Assembly: GCF_037975245.1 (NCBI RefSeq)
Contig: NC_092577.1
Location: 19,466,898-19,530,897, forward strand
DNA length: 64,000 bases
From: Apostichopus japonicus
Lineage: Eukaryota > Echinodermata > Holothuroidea > Aspidochirotida > Stichopodidae
Direction of reading: 5' to 3'
Both the position numbers and the translations under genes were made by a program. Positions 23,112 through 33,390 of the stretch are shown piece after piece (the first letter of the stretch is position 1; every line of letters starts with the position of its first letter). The notes under the pieces were generated by a model. That model was not told the origin of the DNA, did no database searches, and saw only the letters and a list, made by a program, of their open reading frames with translations.

Positions 23112-25889
23112 TATAACAGTGACAGAGGATGCAACACTGATGAACACTTGGAAAGCGGAAGTTCGGAGTCTGAATTTAGTGATGGAAATTTTGACGGAGG
23201 TGATGACCTGAGCAGTGGAAATGCTACCGAACAGTCATCTGAACCTCTGTTTCTCTCAGAGCAGCTGCTTTCCTCATAATGTCTGTGTGCATGGCATTCT
23301 CTGCATCTCACATCTTCATTGAAAACTTACTACTTGTGATTGGCTTTCTGCTACCTTGTGGACATAAACTTCCAAGTTCATACGATAAGTTTGTGCAACT
23401 TTTTAGTGATTCTAATGCACCATTAATTTTGCATAGATTTTGTGATCATTGCCAGACCTACTTAGGGAAGAAGGATGAAATTGTTGCTCAGGAATGTCCT
23501 AGTTGTAACAACTCATTAGTTAATACACCAAGAAGCAGCTGTGGCATTTTTATAGACATTTCCCAAGAAAAAATTATGAAAAGTTTTATGCAAGTTGATA
23601 GGCTGTATGAGCGTTTGAGCTACCCTGAAGAACGTACAAAAGAAAATGGTGAAAATTATGAAGATGTCTATGATGGAACAGAATATAAGAAAATTGAACG
23701 GAATCTGTTTGACTTATCAATCTTATGGAATTGCGATGGCTTACCAATTTTGAAATCATCATCTTTCCAACTTTGGCCTATACAGTGCATTATACTGGAA
23801 CTACCTCCACTTTTAAGAAATAAATTTTCCTTTTTCAGTGGTCTTTGGTTTGGTTACAAAAAAACCAATCATGGACATTTTTCTGAAGCCTTTTGTTGAA
23901 TGTTGCACGAAACTTTTCAATGAAGGCTTTCATTGGACTCACCCAGAAACAAGGGCAAATGTTGTCTCGTATGTTAACACTCTTGTCTGCAGTTGTGATG
24001 CAGTTGCAAGATGTTCACTTCAGAACATGAGCCAGTTTAATGGATTCTACGGTTGCGGACTATGTGAACAGAAAGCAGAGTCAGTTACAAAGGGTAATGG
24101 GACAGTACGGGTTTATCCATTATCCAACCCACCTGCAAATATGAGAAACGACAAAGAGATAGCCCGTCAAGCACAAATTGCTTTGGAAAGTGGCATACCG
24201 GAAAAAGGAATTAAAGGTCCATCTGTAACCTCATGCATTCCAATGTTTTCTGTAGGGAGAAGCTTTGTTCCAGATTACATGCACAGTGTCCTTCTTGGAG
24301 TAGTGAGATCTATGATGACAATATGGATTGACTCTAGTTATCACCAAAGTTTGTGGTACATTGGGAATCGTACCAGTGACGTCAACAAAAGACTCCTTTC
24401 AATACGGCCCCTAAACGAGATCACCAGAACACCACGTTCGTTGAACACACGAAAGTATTGGAAAGCCTCAGAGTACAGAAACTGGTTGTTATGGTATTCT
24501 TTACCTGTGTTACAAGGTATATTACCTGCAGCATTTCATGTTGCTCTCTGTATCTGTTTCCATGCTTGTTTCATCTTCTGTGAATAAGCGAAATGTCCAA
24601 TTGGTAAAGCATTTCTTGGATTCTTTTGTCGAAGATGTTGCTGGATTGTATGGAAAGGAACATTGCTCATTCAATGTACATCAGTTGACACACCTAGCTG
24701 TTACTGTTCAAAGATGGGGACCTCTTTGGGCACATTCAGCATTTCCTTTTGAAAACAACAATCAGATTTTCAAGAAACTTATTCATGGCACCCAATCTGT
24801 TCAGTTGCAGGTAATTTCATGAAATATTTCAACAGAAGTAATATTCATTAAAACAAATGCACAGTGGGAAATGCACAGTGCTTATGTTGTGACCTTTATG
24901 TTGATGTTAGCATTCTCTGCATATTGAATTATACCCCATAGCACAAAGTTTCAGTTTACAATTTATTCATCATCCCAACTCAATATCATGCTATATCATT
25001 GTAGTTTTGTATTCTAAACTAAACAATTTTTTGTGCAGCTCTCGTTGACCAAATACCTTGGGCAAGACCAGGGTATAGGAAAGGTAAAATGGAATTTGAA
25101 AGTGTATATTGCCCTGTACTAGGTCAAGTTTAAACTGCTTGTTGTTAAGTTTGATCGTAGTCTCATACCACATTTTACTAGCATCAGTATATTATGCACA
25201 GTGCATACTCCCAATTCTAAACTACCAATTTTGTCTTTCTACAGGTGGTTGGAGCTCTAGAAATAATGAGAAGGCTAAAACATTTCAGGCAGCACATGGG
25301 AGAAGATGGTGACGTGATTGAACTAGCTAACCGAGTTAATGGGAAACTTAATTCTCAAAATCGAGAACCAGTAGGGCCAGAACTCTTCCTATTGGGTAAA
25401 CCAGTAGTTGAGACTCTCAGCCCTGCTGCATCAGAAGCTGCATTTAGATGTATTGGTCAACCAATGGTCCATAGAGTACCACTGTACAAGAGAGCAGTAG
25501 TTAAGAACAAAATGCTGCACAGCAAAGAGTATGAAGAAAATGGAAGCCATTTGCTCAAAAGAAACAATAGCACTGTTTTTTATAATGATGGCCAACATAT
25601 AAAGATTGGTCAGATGGAAATTTTCCTTAAGCACAATGAGCAAGGCTATGTAATAATTAATTGTTTAAAAGAGGTGAATCCAGGTTTTGTTGACAGGCAA
25701 ACAAACTACGAAGTTGAACATCTAATTGTAGTTAAGGAAATGGCTAATAAAGTCACTGTGCCACTTAGTGCAATCATTGAAAAGGTTTTGTTCATGGAAG
25801 TTGGTGGCAAATTGTACATTGGTAAGCTCCAAATGAATACGAGTACAATCTATAGGTTACAGTTTGCTAAAGCACTGAAATGTGGCTGA
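23112..25889 (+). pseudogene. EnSpm/CACTA-type (tnp2-like) transposase with introns, frameshifted
   Basis: An acidic N-terminal segment (ESGSSESEFSDG) starts near 23112, after an AG. A frame slip near 23276 leads into 23281-23899, which has a zinc-ribbon-like CDHCQTYLGKK...CPSC. A second slip near 23870 leads into 23870-24520: FNGFYGCGLCEQKAE, FVPDYMHSVLLGVVRSMM, YIGNRTSDVNKRLLSIRP and RNWLLWYSLPVLQGILP. These are the blocks of animal tnp2-like transposases (the DYMH block includes catalytic-region residues). A third slip near 24530 leads to NVHQLTHLAVTVQRWGPLW and AFPFENNN, ending at a GT donor (24811). The AG acceptor at 25243-25244 opens the last exon, 25245-25889, phase 0, ending in TGA. 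The last exon is intact and the others are damaged. It is adjacent to the other transposon-like gene on the same strand; whether they were one element is open. Confidence 0.82.
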
Positions 25890-27773
25890 AGCTTCTTCTG
25901 AACTGAGCTTAGTGTTAAGAGTGAGGATAAGGCTTGAAAGTTATTTGCTGCCTATGGGAATCTGAAATTTCCATGCATTCAATTTGAAGGAACATTTGTT
26001 ACAATATATAGTTTTCAATTTTCTTGTAAGGGGGGGGGGGATGAATGAAACATGCATAAGTCACAGCTCAAAACTTTCCTGAAGAACCTTCAGTCCAACA
26101 CCATTAAAATGGTGTGATAAAGTTAGGTGATGAGAAAAGAAGTGTTATATTTTAACTGTACATTTTGTGAGGTTCTGTCTGTACCTGAGCTCATTTTCAC
26201 ACTAGATCAAGAGACTGTTAACTATGCACTGAGTGTATTTGGACTTATTTCATACATGACTTAAAGAGATGGAACCAATATTTTAGAAATTATTCTCAAC
26301 AGTCAGCAAGGTTAAAGTTTGTCATGTCATGTCATGTCATGGATTTCATATATTAAAAGTTAACAAGTTTCACAGCCATGCATGAATTCATGAATTATCA
26401 GTCCTTCCTTTTTCAGCCATTTTTGACAGGTTAAATACTGTAACACATTTCTTTTAATTGACAACTCCTTTAAAGTCAATATAAAATTTTGCAACTCAAG
26501 CTTCATGTCTCAAAGTAATTATTATTATGATTGCTGTATGTCTAAAGTGTTATCTGCATATCTGGAGTGACTATAGATCCAGTCATATCTGGCTTTATAT
26601 GGCCAGATAAAACTTGAAATGCATATCTGGATTGACACTATATCCAGTTATATCTGGCTTTATATGGCCAGATAAAACTTGATCTGCATGTCTGGATTGA
26701 CACTATATCCAGTTATATCTGGCTTTATATGGCCAGAGAAAACTTTATCTGCATATCTGGATTGACTCTATATCCAGTTTTATATGGCCAAATAAAACTT
26801 TATCTGGCCAGATTAAAGCAGATATAAAGCCAGATCTGGGATTTCGGTAAGGGTACATTGTGCTGAAAATTTTGCACGTCAATTTTTTGCCCACCAGGAG
26901 CAAATTACCAGACATTGTTGAATCAATATGAAACTTGGTATGAACATGTAACTTGGTACATATAGTCAACAGTTGGTGGCAACTATTTCGAAGGTAATTT
27001 GGAGGCCATCAATTACGAGTCTTATCGAAAACATAGGGCCATGGCCCTGGCCACAAAAGACCTTTAGTTGACATTTGATCTTAAATTCATGAACAACCTG
27101 AAAGCAACACTTCCACAGTAGTATCGTGACAAATCCTCAACATTGTACCACGAAATCTGTAGGTATGAGCTAAAAATGATATATATGAATCTTGGTTCAC
27201 AGAGTTTCTTTTAATGCTTGAATTTGAGGTCACCAGATTGAGAACAAATCACAGAATTTTGTTGAACATTGGAGTGATTGTTAATGGTCCGCAGCTACCG
27301 AGATATTTCTGATTGTTTTACAGAAAGTGAAAACAAAGGTACAGAAGGCTGTTTTTTCTTCCAAAACTCAATCTGCTTTTAACCTACAACTGAACCATAT
27401 CTGATTTGAACTTTAATAGTAGGCTGGTGTTTTGTTCAAATTTCTATTAAATATGGTAATTGGTGAGGATGTCAATTTTCTTGTAAGGAAGGACACTAAT
27501 GCTCATGTGTGATGATGAAATTATCTATGTCAATTGAACTTACTCTTCGTTATCTATGCCAATGATGGTGTAGCTTGCTTCGGCTGAAACTTGTTTTCCT
27601 GTTATCAGTGAAGAAATTGGAAAATAGTTGTCATCAGCATTTTTGTTCATGTGTTTATGGTTTACTGGTTTAGATTGTTGAGTTAGCTTTATAATTTGTT
27701 GCATTATATTATAGACAGGAGCTGAAAGGCACAATTGAATTTTGATACTGAAATTTGTAGGGTCATTTGACTT
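25890..27773. other. Non-coding stretch with two simple arrays
   Basis: It contains a G-run at about 26031-26040, a TCATG short tandem repeat at 26318-26342, and the 65-bp minisatellite listed separately. No coding sequence is recognised. A minus-strand frame at 26745-26969 overlaps the minisatellite and is chance. Confidence 0.5.
26556..26830. repeat. 65-bp minisatellite with internal palindrome
   Basis: Unit starts GCATATCTGGATTGACAC occur at 26556, 26621, 26686 and 26751, an exact 65-base period, with a partial fifth unit after. Each full unit holds the palindrome TATCTGGC-TTTATATG-GCCAGATA, so single strands could fold at regular spacing. The last unit has an internal deletion. Confidence 0.93.
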
Positions 27774-29560
27774 GTCATATATACCACAATGGGTGTAAAA
27801 AAGTTAATGTGAGAAAATGTAGTTTTTCACCACACTGAAATCACTACAAGATTTTAGACAACTTCTTTTGGGAAAAATATATTGAAAAAATAGTATTTTT
27901 CAACAGACTTCAGCATCACTCTGTAATGATGTGGAAATAGTTTATTGGTATGTACATCACATGGGAGTCTACATATTTTGAAGGAAAAAGTTAAAAATTA
28001 ACCTGGCATGTGGTAGTCTCCAAAAATGTGTCGGGCGGCCATGTAAAAAATTCAAGAAGGGCCTCCTAATTTATTTGTTTTCACTTGGTCTAAACAGAGA
28101 CAACACAAACTGAAATAAACATCTTTCAAATATTGCCATTTTTATCTTCTATCCCAGAAACTTTTTCATAGATATGTTGAAAATTATTCTAAGTCTGAGG
28201 GTCGCAGGCAGAGTGGCTATGATGGCTTTAATTCCATCGTTTTCATTGCGGCCTATTTTTTATACAAACAAATGTTAAAGACAATTTTAAGTTGGAGGGG
28301 AGGTAAGGATAGTGGCTACGATGGCTTGGTTTTCATTTCTGCCTATCCTTTTATATTCTTTTCAAGACCGAGGGAAGTAGAAAGTGTGGCTACCAGGGCT
28401 CTGATTGCATCTGTCTCATTTCTGCCTATCTTTTAATAAAGAAAAATGTGAGGGGAGTAGAAAGAGTGGCTAGATGGCTCCAATTACAGTCTTCTCATTT
28501 CTCCCTATCTTTTGAAACAGAAAAATGCTGAAAATTTTGTTAAATCTCAATGTGTAGGAAGAGTGGCTAGGGTGGGTCCAGTTGCATCTTTCTCATTTAA
28601 GGTATCATATTGTACAGGGAACAGTAGAAAATAATTTCAAGTCAGAGGGGAGTAGGGATAGTGGCTACGATTGCATCGTTATCAAGAACATAGCCATTTA
28701 AGAATGTAGCCACCTAGCAGCCACTTAGGCCTACGGGGGGCAGGTAAATTGTGGCGGGGTGTTAATGCAACTAGGCCCAGCTGGAGCCTTTATTACATAT
28801 ATTTCAGCTGGTAGGTATTTATTTTCCTCATGCTGAAATATGACGAAAATGAAGGTGTTCAGACTATGTATTGTTCCTAACTTCGCATTACTCTTACTGT
28901 AATATATTACTTACGAGTAAAACTAGCGTAGGCCTATTAGTAGTAGTATTACTAGATGGACCCTTCATAGTTTAGAAACAGAATTTGAGAGGATTTTGAG
29001 ATATAAGTACGTGCAACTGGGGCCATCGTAGTCAGTCTGTCTGTTCCCCTCACGCTTAGAATAATTTGAAACATATGTATGAAAAAGTTTCTGGGATACA
29101 AGAAAAAATGTCAATATTTGAAAGAGTCTGTATTAAATGTATACAGGGGATATTCCCGAGTTACAGGGTATTATGCAACTTCTCTGTAATAATATCGTGA
29201 CGACCTTCGGAATCTGTGGTAAATCTTTATTGCTCCCCTATCAAGCTTCAATTTAGGGTCCTAGTAGTATGGTTTGCTTGTTATAGAAGGGAGTCAACAT
29301 TCTTCATTTTATCAAAGTTAATGTATCTGTTTAGACCAAGTGAAAAACATATTTAGGAGGCCCTTCTTTAATTGACTGTCTGACACATTTTTGGCGACTA
29401 CCACATGCCAGGTTAAATCTGAAATCTGTTGAAAAATACTATTTTTGTAATTATTTTTTCAAAAGAAGTTTTTGAAGTATTGTTGCGATTTCAGTGTGAT
29501 GAGAAACTAAATTTTCTTACACAAACTTCTTTCCACTCATTGTAGTATATATGACTATAA
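27774..29560. mobile_element. Fold-back element, about 1.8 kb, long inverted repeats, no transposase
   Basis: The ends pair as GTCATATATACCACAATGGGTG (27774) against ATTGTAGTATATATGAC (about 29543-29560). The arms continue inward: ACCTGGCATGTGGTAGTC (28002) pairs with ACTACCACATGCCAGGTT (about 29397-29415). TTGGTCTAAACAGA (28087) pairs with TGTTTAGACCAAG (about 29329), and ATCCCAGAAACTTTTTCATA (28152) with GAAAAAGTTTCTGGGAT (about 29081). The left arm carries an extra segment at about 27900-27995; the right carries extra sequence at about 29130-29320. The middle has five to six degenerate repeats (listed separately). No open frame of note is present. It is probably a non-autonomous DNA transposon; the superfamily cannot be assigned because the target duplication is not clear. 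Confidence 0.8.
28190..28690. repeat. Degenerate tandem array inside the fold-back element
   Basis: Units of roughly 80-100 bases each contain a GAGGGGAGTAG-like word, then AGTGGCTA-GATGGCT, then TCATTTCTGCCTATC(T)TTT. Five to six can be counted from 28190 to 28690, with considerable drift. Confidence 0.8.
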
Positions 29561-30893
29561 TGAAAGAGCCTTATGTAGTTTTGTACTCTGTATTCCTGAG
29601 AATCTGTAAGTGTTAATTAAAAACCTAATGAGCCATAAGAATGAGTGTTATAAGCATATCTTATCTTCATTAAATATTTGGAAATGTGCTGCATGCTGTT
29701 ATCTTATTAATTAGTCCTGGGAAAGTTTCATTGTATGCATGTGATCAATTATGACTAAAAAGGTGCGAAGACTGCTGGCTTAGCTTATCAGAATTGGTGG
29801 TCAGTAGCTGGGCATGGGTTCTGTTTAAAAAGGGATGTAGTCAGTGGCAGTAGCTAGATCCCAGTTGTAAGTTGTCAGCTACCATTTATTTTGCTACTCA
29901 CTCAGTGAAAAAATTATTTAAAAAATAGTATTTTTCAACAGATTTAAGCATCACTCTGTAAGGCTGTGGAAATAGTTTATTAGTATGTACATAACATGGG
30001 AGTCTATTTATTTTGAAGGAAAAAGTGAAAATTTAACTTCATTAGTTGTGTCAGCTGTTAGTAATTATTCATTCAGTTTTTCTTGACCTTGTTGTTATTT
30101 AGCCTTTTGAGTCAGTGTCTTGCATTAATAAATAGAAGCCAACTTTAATAGCTGTGTTTTGTGACTTATTTTGGAGCTACAATGTTATACTTTGAACAGT
30201 CAACTTTTCCGTGAAAGTTTCCTCAATTTTCAGTAGAACAGTCTCGTTAAACTTTGTACAATTTGGCAGTAAAGCTACAGTATAACGAAATACTATGTGC
30301 CCATTTTGGACATTACAAATATACTGCAAAGAGTTTTCCCATCACTATGGTCTCTGATGCTCCATTGCAGGAATAAATTGTTTGCACAACAATTGCATGT
30401 CTAATTGTAACGTATTCATACTAATACATTCTTTTTCTTTACAGGTGTCGTCTGTTGTCTCTACATCTCAAACCTACATCCAATTCATAAGGTATAGTAT
30501 AATTAAGTTTGAATAAAGTTTGATTTTAACTCAAATCAGAAAAAGTTTACTTTTAATTTCTTTAAAAGTTTCTGTATTGCTCAAGTTTCTTTAGCTTTAA
30601 AGTTTCATTTTAACTGAGTTGTGTCACTTTTCAATCTACCTTTTGTTCGATTGCAATAGTTTTGACATACACCATACAAATTTTCATAGCAACAGCAACA
30701 ATATATAGTTTTCCATAGCCAAAATGAATATCACAAACATATCATTTTGTACAATCAGATTAATAATACTTAATAACAATAACTCATTACACTTAGCTTG
30801 TACACATGTTTTTCATAGCCCAAACTTATTTCCAAAACAGCTATATTACATATAATCTAAACAAAAATGTCCAAATAATTAATATAAAACATA
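29561..30893. other. Non-coding stretch
   Basis: Apart from the repeat at 29906-30040 nothing is recognised. An AG after a pyrimidine tract at about 30444 could be an acceptor, but no coding exon follows. Confidence 0.45.
29906..30040. repeat. Extra copy of the left-arm insert of the fold-back element
   Basis: The segment AAATAGTATTTTTCAACAG...CATGGGAGTCTA...TTTTGAAGGAAAAAGTGAAAA repeats 27884-27995 in the same orientation with about 90 percent identity by eye. It lies outside the right arm, so the family is dispersed or the element was locally rearranged. Confidence 0.8.
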
Positions 30894-32001
30894 ATGCCCC
30901 GCAAATCTAGGAGGTCACGTGCAGGAAGGTTGAACCCAAAAACCCTATTACAACATCTACACAATTGTCTGACACCAACATCTCATGAAGTTCCTACTCT
31001 AGATATTTTTTTTTACATACATAGTCATAGATACATTTCATCAGGGAGACATGCAGTTCTCAGAGTACACAGCTGGAAGACAATTTTCTTGCAATGCTCT
31101 TATTGCTCTTGTTTTAATCAACATATATGAAGTCATAACTACCTCTCATATTGATAGAATCTTACAAGAAGGTGACAAATTATTAACAGAAAGATTAATA
31201 CTCACGAATCACCTTGAAATTTCGCAATATTTAACTACAGATGATTTTCCATCTCAAGGGATAATGTAAAATTTTTCACAAGTATATATGGCAAGTTTTC
31301 AAATGATGATTCATGGTCTAAATCTATTTTGGAACCAATTGATATTATTCTTCAACATGCACTGTGTGTATCTGATACTAATGTTATGGTTCTTGGAGAA
31401 TATATCATAGCAATATTTAAACAATCAAATGATAAATATGGAGTATTTGATTCACACAGTAAAAATAATCATGGATTGCTTGCTGAAAATGCCAGTGCTG
31501 TTCTCCTTTACTTTAGTAATATACAAAATCTCATCTCTCATTTACGCAATTTAGGTCAATCCTTATCTCTGTGTGCTTCAACCAATTTCAATACAATCAG
31601 TCATGCATACTTCTTTAGGATCAATTGACATGTTTGGCTTTAAGTCATTATCATCATGTTATTTTCAATACAGCATTTGAGAAAACATAACCATCAACAA
31701 CTGTATAAATGCAGGACGCAGGCTTTAACTAAAAATAAAATTCCATCAGCAAAATTGAAAGCCAGGAGATTTGCAAACAAAAGTAAATGTAAATCTAATT
31801 GTTCACGACAGGTACCCAAGTCTGAGCACTGTGAGAATATTGTTAACAAAAATAGACTTCACATACAATATTGATGTACCATTAGAGGCCAAAAGACCTC
31901 ACATGAAGGTCAACTACAAAATTCAAAGCGTCGGAAATCATGCAATAAGAAAAGTAGAAGCTTTATACAACTTTGAGATAACACCACAAATAATAGCAAA
32001 G
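30894..32001 (+). pseudogene. Decayed gene with cysteine-protease-like (OTU/peptidase C76-like) domain
   Basis: The start MPRKSRRSRAGRLNP at 30894 is followed, after a frameshift near 31010, by FHQGDMQFSEYTAGRQFSCN (around 31030-31095). This resembles the nucleophile Cys block of deubiquitinase-like proteases that occur in many mobile-element proteins of fish and invertebrates. After another shift, 31329-31570 gives a block with YGVFDSHSKNNHG, matching the D-x-H catalytic block of the same fold, then VLLYFSNIQNLISHLR. A third segment (31771-32001, VEALYNF) is not recognised. There are at least three frame breaks. The gene lies immediately upstream of the full-length LINE, which inserted about 40 bases past its last open frame. 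Known: this domain hydrolyses ubiquitin-like linkages. Inference: this copy was part of a mobile element (such domains accompany Helitrons and other large elements). The fold assignment is from motif memory only. Confidence 0.55.
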
Positions 32002-32043
32002 TAAATACAAAAAAAATTGGTTGCGTACAGTGGTTCGTACAGT

Positions 32044-32051
32044 ACATACAC
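32044..32051 (+). other. Target-site duplication of full-length LINE, left copy
   Basis: ACATACAC here is repeated at 36950-36957 directly after the 3' end. The AC overlaps the element's usual terminal AC, so the true duplication could be shorter. Confidence 0.7.
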
Positions 32052-32275
32052 AGCCAGGCAGTTGGCTTTCGTGGAGTGCAGACGTGTTTTTCGCTCTCGC
32101 TCTACATCTGATAACTGTTTTTTCACTGTACTGTGCTATACTTCCCGCCAGGCGGGTGTGCGCCAGTTCGTATATCGTATATCGTTATCGTATATAGTCA
32201 TCGTATATTGTATTTTATCCAACCTATCTTTAGTTTGTTTTGTTACTCCTCTGTGGCCCAGCCACCTTCGGTATC
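32052..32275 (+). promoter_or_regulatory. 5' untranslated leader of the LINE (presumed internal promoter)
   Basis: GTGGAGTGCAGACGTGTTTTTC is shared with the half-LINE 5' end. Just before the ATG there is a TATCGTATATCGTTATCGTATA simple stretch (about 32174-32195). LINEs usually carry their promoter in this region; that role is inferred. Confidence 0.5.
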
Positions 32276-33202
32276 ATGGCATCGCGCCGTGATTCCAAAA
32301 TTGTTAAGTTAACCTTCACCGGTGAACAAGCTGTTCCACCGGTGCAAGTTTGTAGTATTTTAAAGAGTAAGGGTGTTGTTGTGCCTGGAGAGGTTGATGC
32401 GTTGCAAGCTCTCCAGGGTCGTAATACTTATGATGTACGTTTTACAAGTGACGTGACCCGGCAGAAGGGTGTCGCGTTGCTGAGTGGGGTTGAAGGTTTG
32501 ACAGTTACTCCGTACGAGCGTTCCGTATGGGTAACTGTCATCCACGTAGGACTAGAGGTGCGTCAGGAACTTGTCGCAACTGTTTTAGGTCGGTTTGGGG
32601 CTGTCAAGGGCATCAAAATGTGCTCGTACGCACAGGCCCCTGGGGTGTTGAACGGGCACCGACAGGTTCGGATCGACCTCAAGCAGGACATTCCCTCCTT
32701 CCTTTTTATTGCCGGACATAAAGCTCACGTGCGATACCCCGGTCAGCCCCGTACCTGCTTCAGGTGTGGGGAGACCGGGCACGAAGCCAAGGGCTGCCCA
32801 AACAAAAAGTGTGGGCGCTGCCTTCGTCTTGGGCATGATACCTCTGCTTGCCCAAGCGAAGTTGTGTGCTCACTCTGTGGGAAGGAGGGGCATGTTTTTC
32901 GCGCTTGTCCCTCCTCTTATGTCTTTATGACAAAGAGTGGGGGTCAATCAAAGGCGCCAAGTTCTGGCGCACCTACTGCCTCGGAGGAAGCTCCACGCAA
33001 AGAGGGGGGGCCGGATGCACCTAGTTCACCCTCCCTTGAAGTTGCAGACCCCAACCCCGTGCCCGCACCGAGAAAGTCTCCACCAGCTTCCCCTATCAAC
33101 TCGTCCAGTTCCGTCCCCAGCCCGCCGCCGGTGTCGCCAGATCTGGAGACTCTGTCCGACGGCGACTCCGGGGACTCGGTGGTCATCGGAGGCTCTGTCT
33201 GA
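32276..33202 (+). CDS. LINE ORF1: RNA-binding gag-like protein with three CCHC zinc knuckles
   Basis: The ATG at 32276 (MASRRDSKIVKLTF) agrees with the start of the half-LINE ORF1. Residues about 20-130 form an RRM-like region (VPGEVDALQALQG, VTPYERSVWVTVIHVGL). Residues about 150-215 contain YPGQPRTC and three knuckles: CFRCGETGHEAKGC, CGRCLRLGHDTSAC and CSLCGKEGHVFRAC, all with intact Cys and His. The tail is Pro/Ser-rich and acidic. The frame ends at 33202, but the copy at 1-1050 reads on to LTESSSA and a stop. The same stop is at 33368-33370 here, in another frame, so the ORF1 tail is probably truncated by a small indel near 33170-33215. The known role is LINE RNA binding and chaperoning. 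ORF2 starts 20 bases after the longer ancestral stop. Confidence 0.88.
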   Translation: MASRRDSKIVKLTFTGEQAVPPVQVCSILKSKGVVVPGEVDALQALQGRNTYDVRFTSDVTRQKGVALLSGVEGLTVTPYERSVWVTVIHVGLEVRQELVATVLGRFGAVKGIKMCSYAQAPGVLNGHRQVRIDLKQDIPSFLFIAGHKAHVRYPGQPRTCFRCGETGHEAKGCPNKKCGRCLRLGHDTSACPSEVVCSLCGKEGHVFRACPSSYVFMTKSGGQSKAPSSGAPTASEEAPRKEGGPDAPSSPSLEVADPNPVPAPRKSPPASPINSSSSVPSPPPVSPDLETLSDGDSGDSVVIGGSV

Positions 33203-33390
33203 CAGCGACTCCGGGGGTCGGTGATCGTCGAGCCAAAACGTGCCACTGGGACGAGCTGGTACGACGAGATGGGGGAACCCTCTCTAAAAAGGTCGGCCTC
33301 AAGCGACGACTCGGACGACGATATGTCGTCTAGAGCGCGCTTGAAGCTTACAGAATCGTCGTCGGCGTAGTTTTGCCCCATTGCCCTCTC

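Noticed and set aside
26556-26830. CRISPR-like regular array
   Set aside because: The 65-bp units are contiguous with no unique spacers, and the sequence is clearly eukaryotic. It is a minisatellite.
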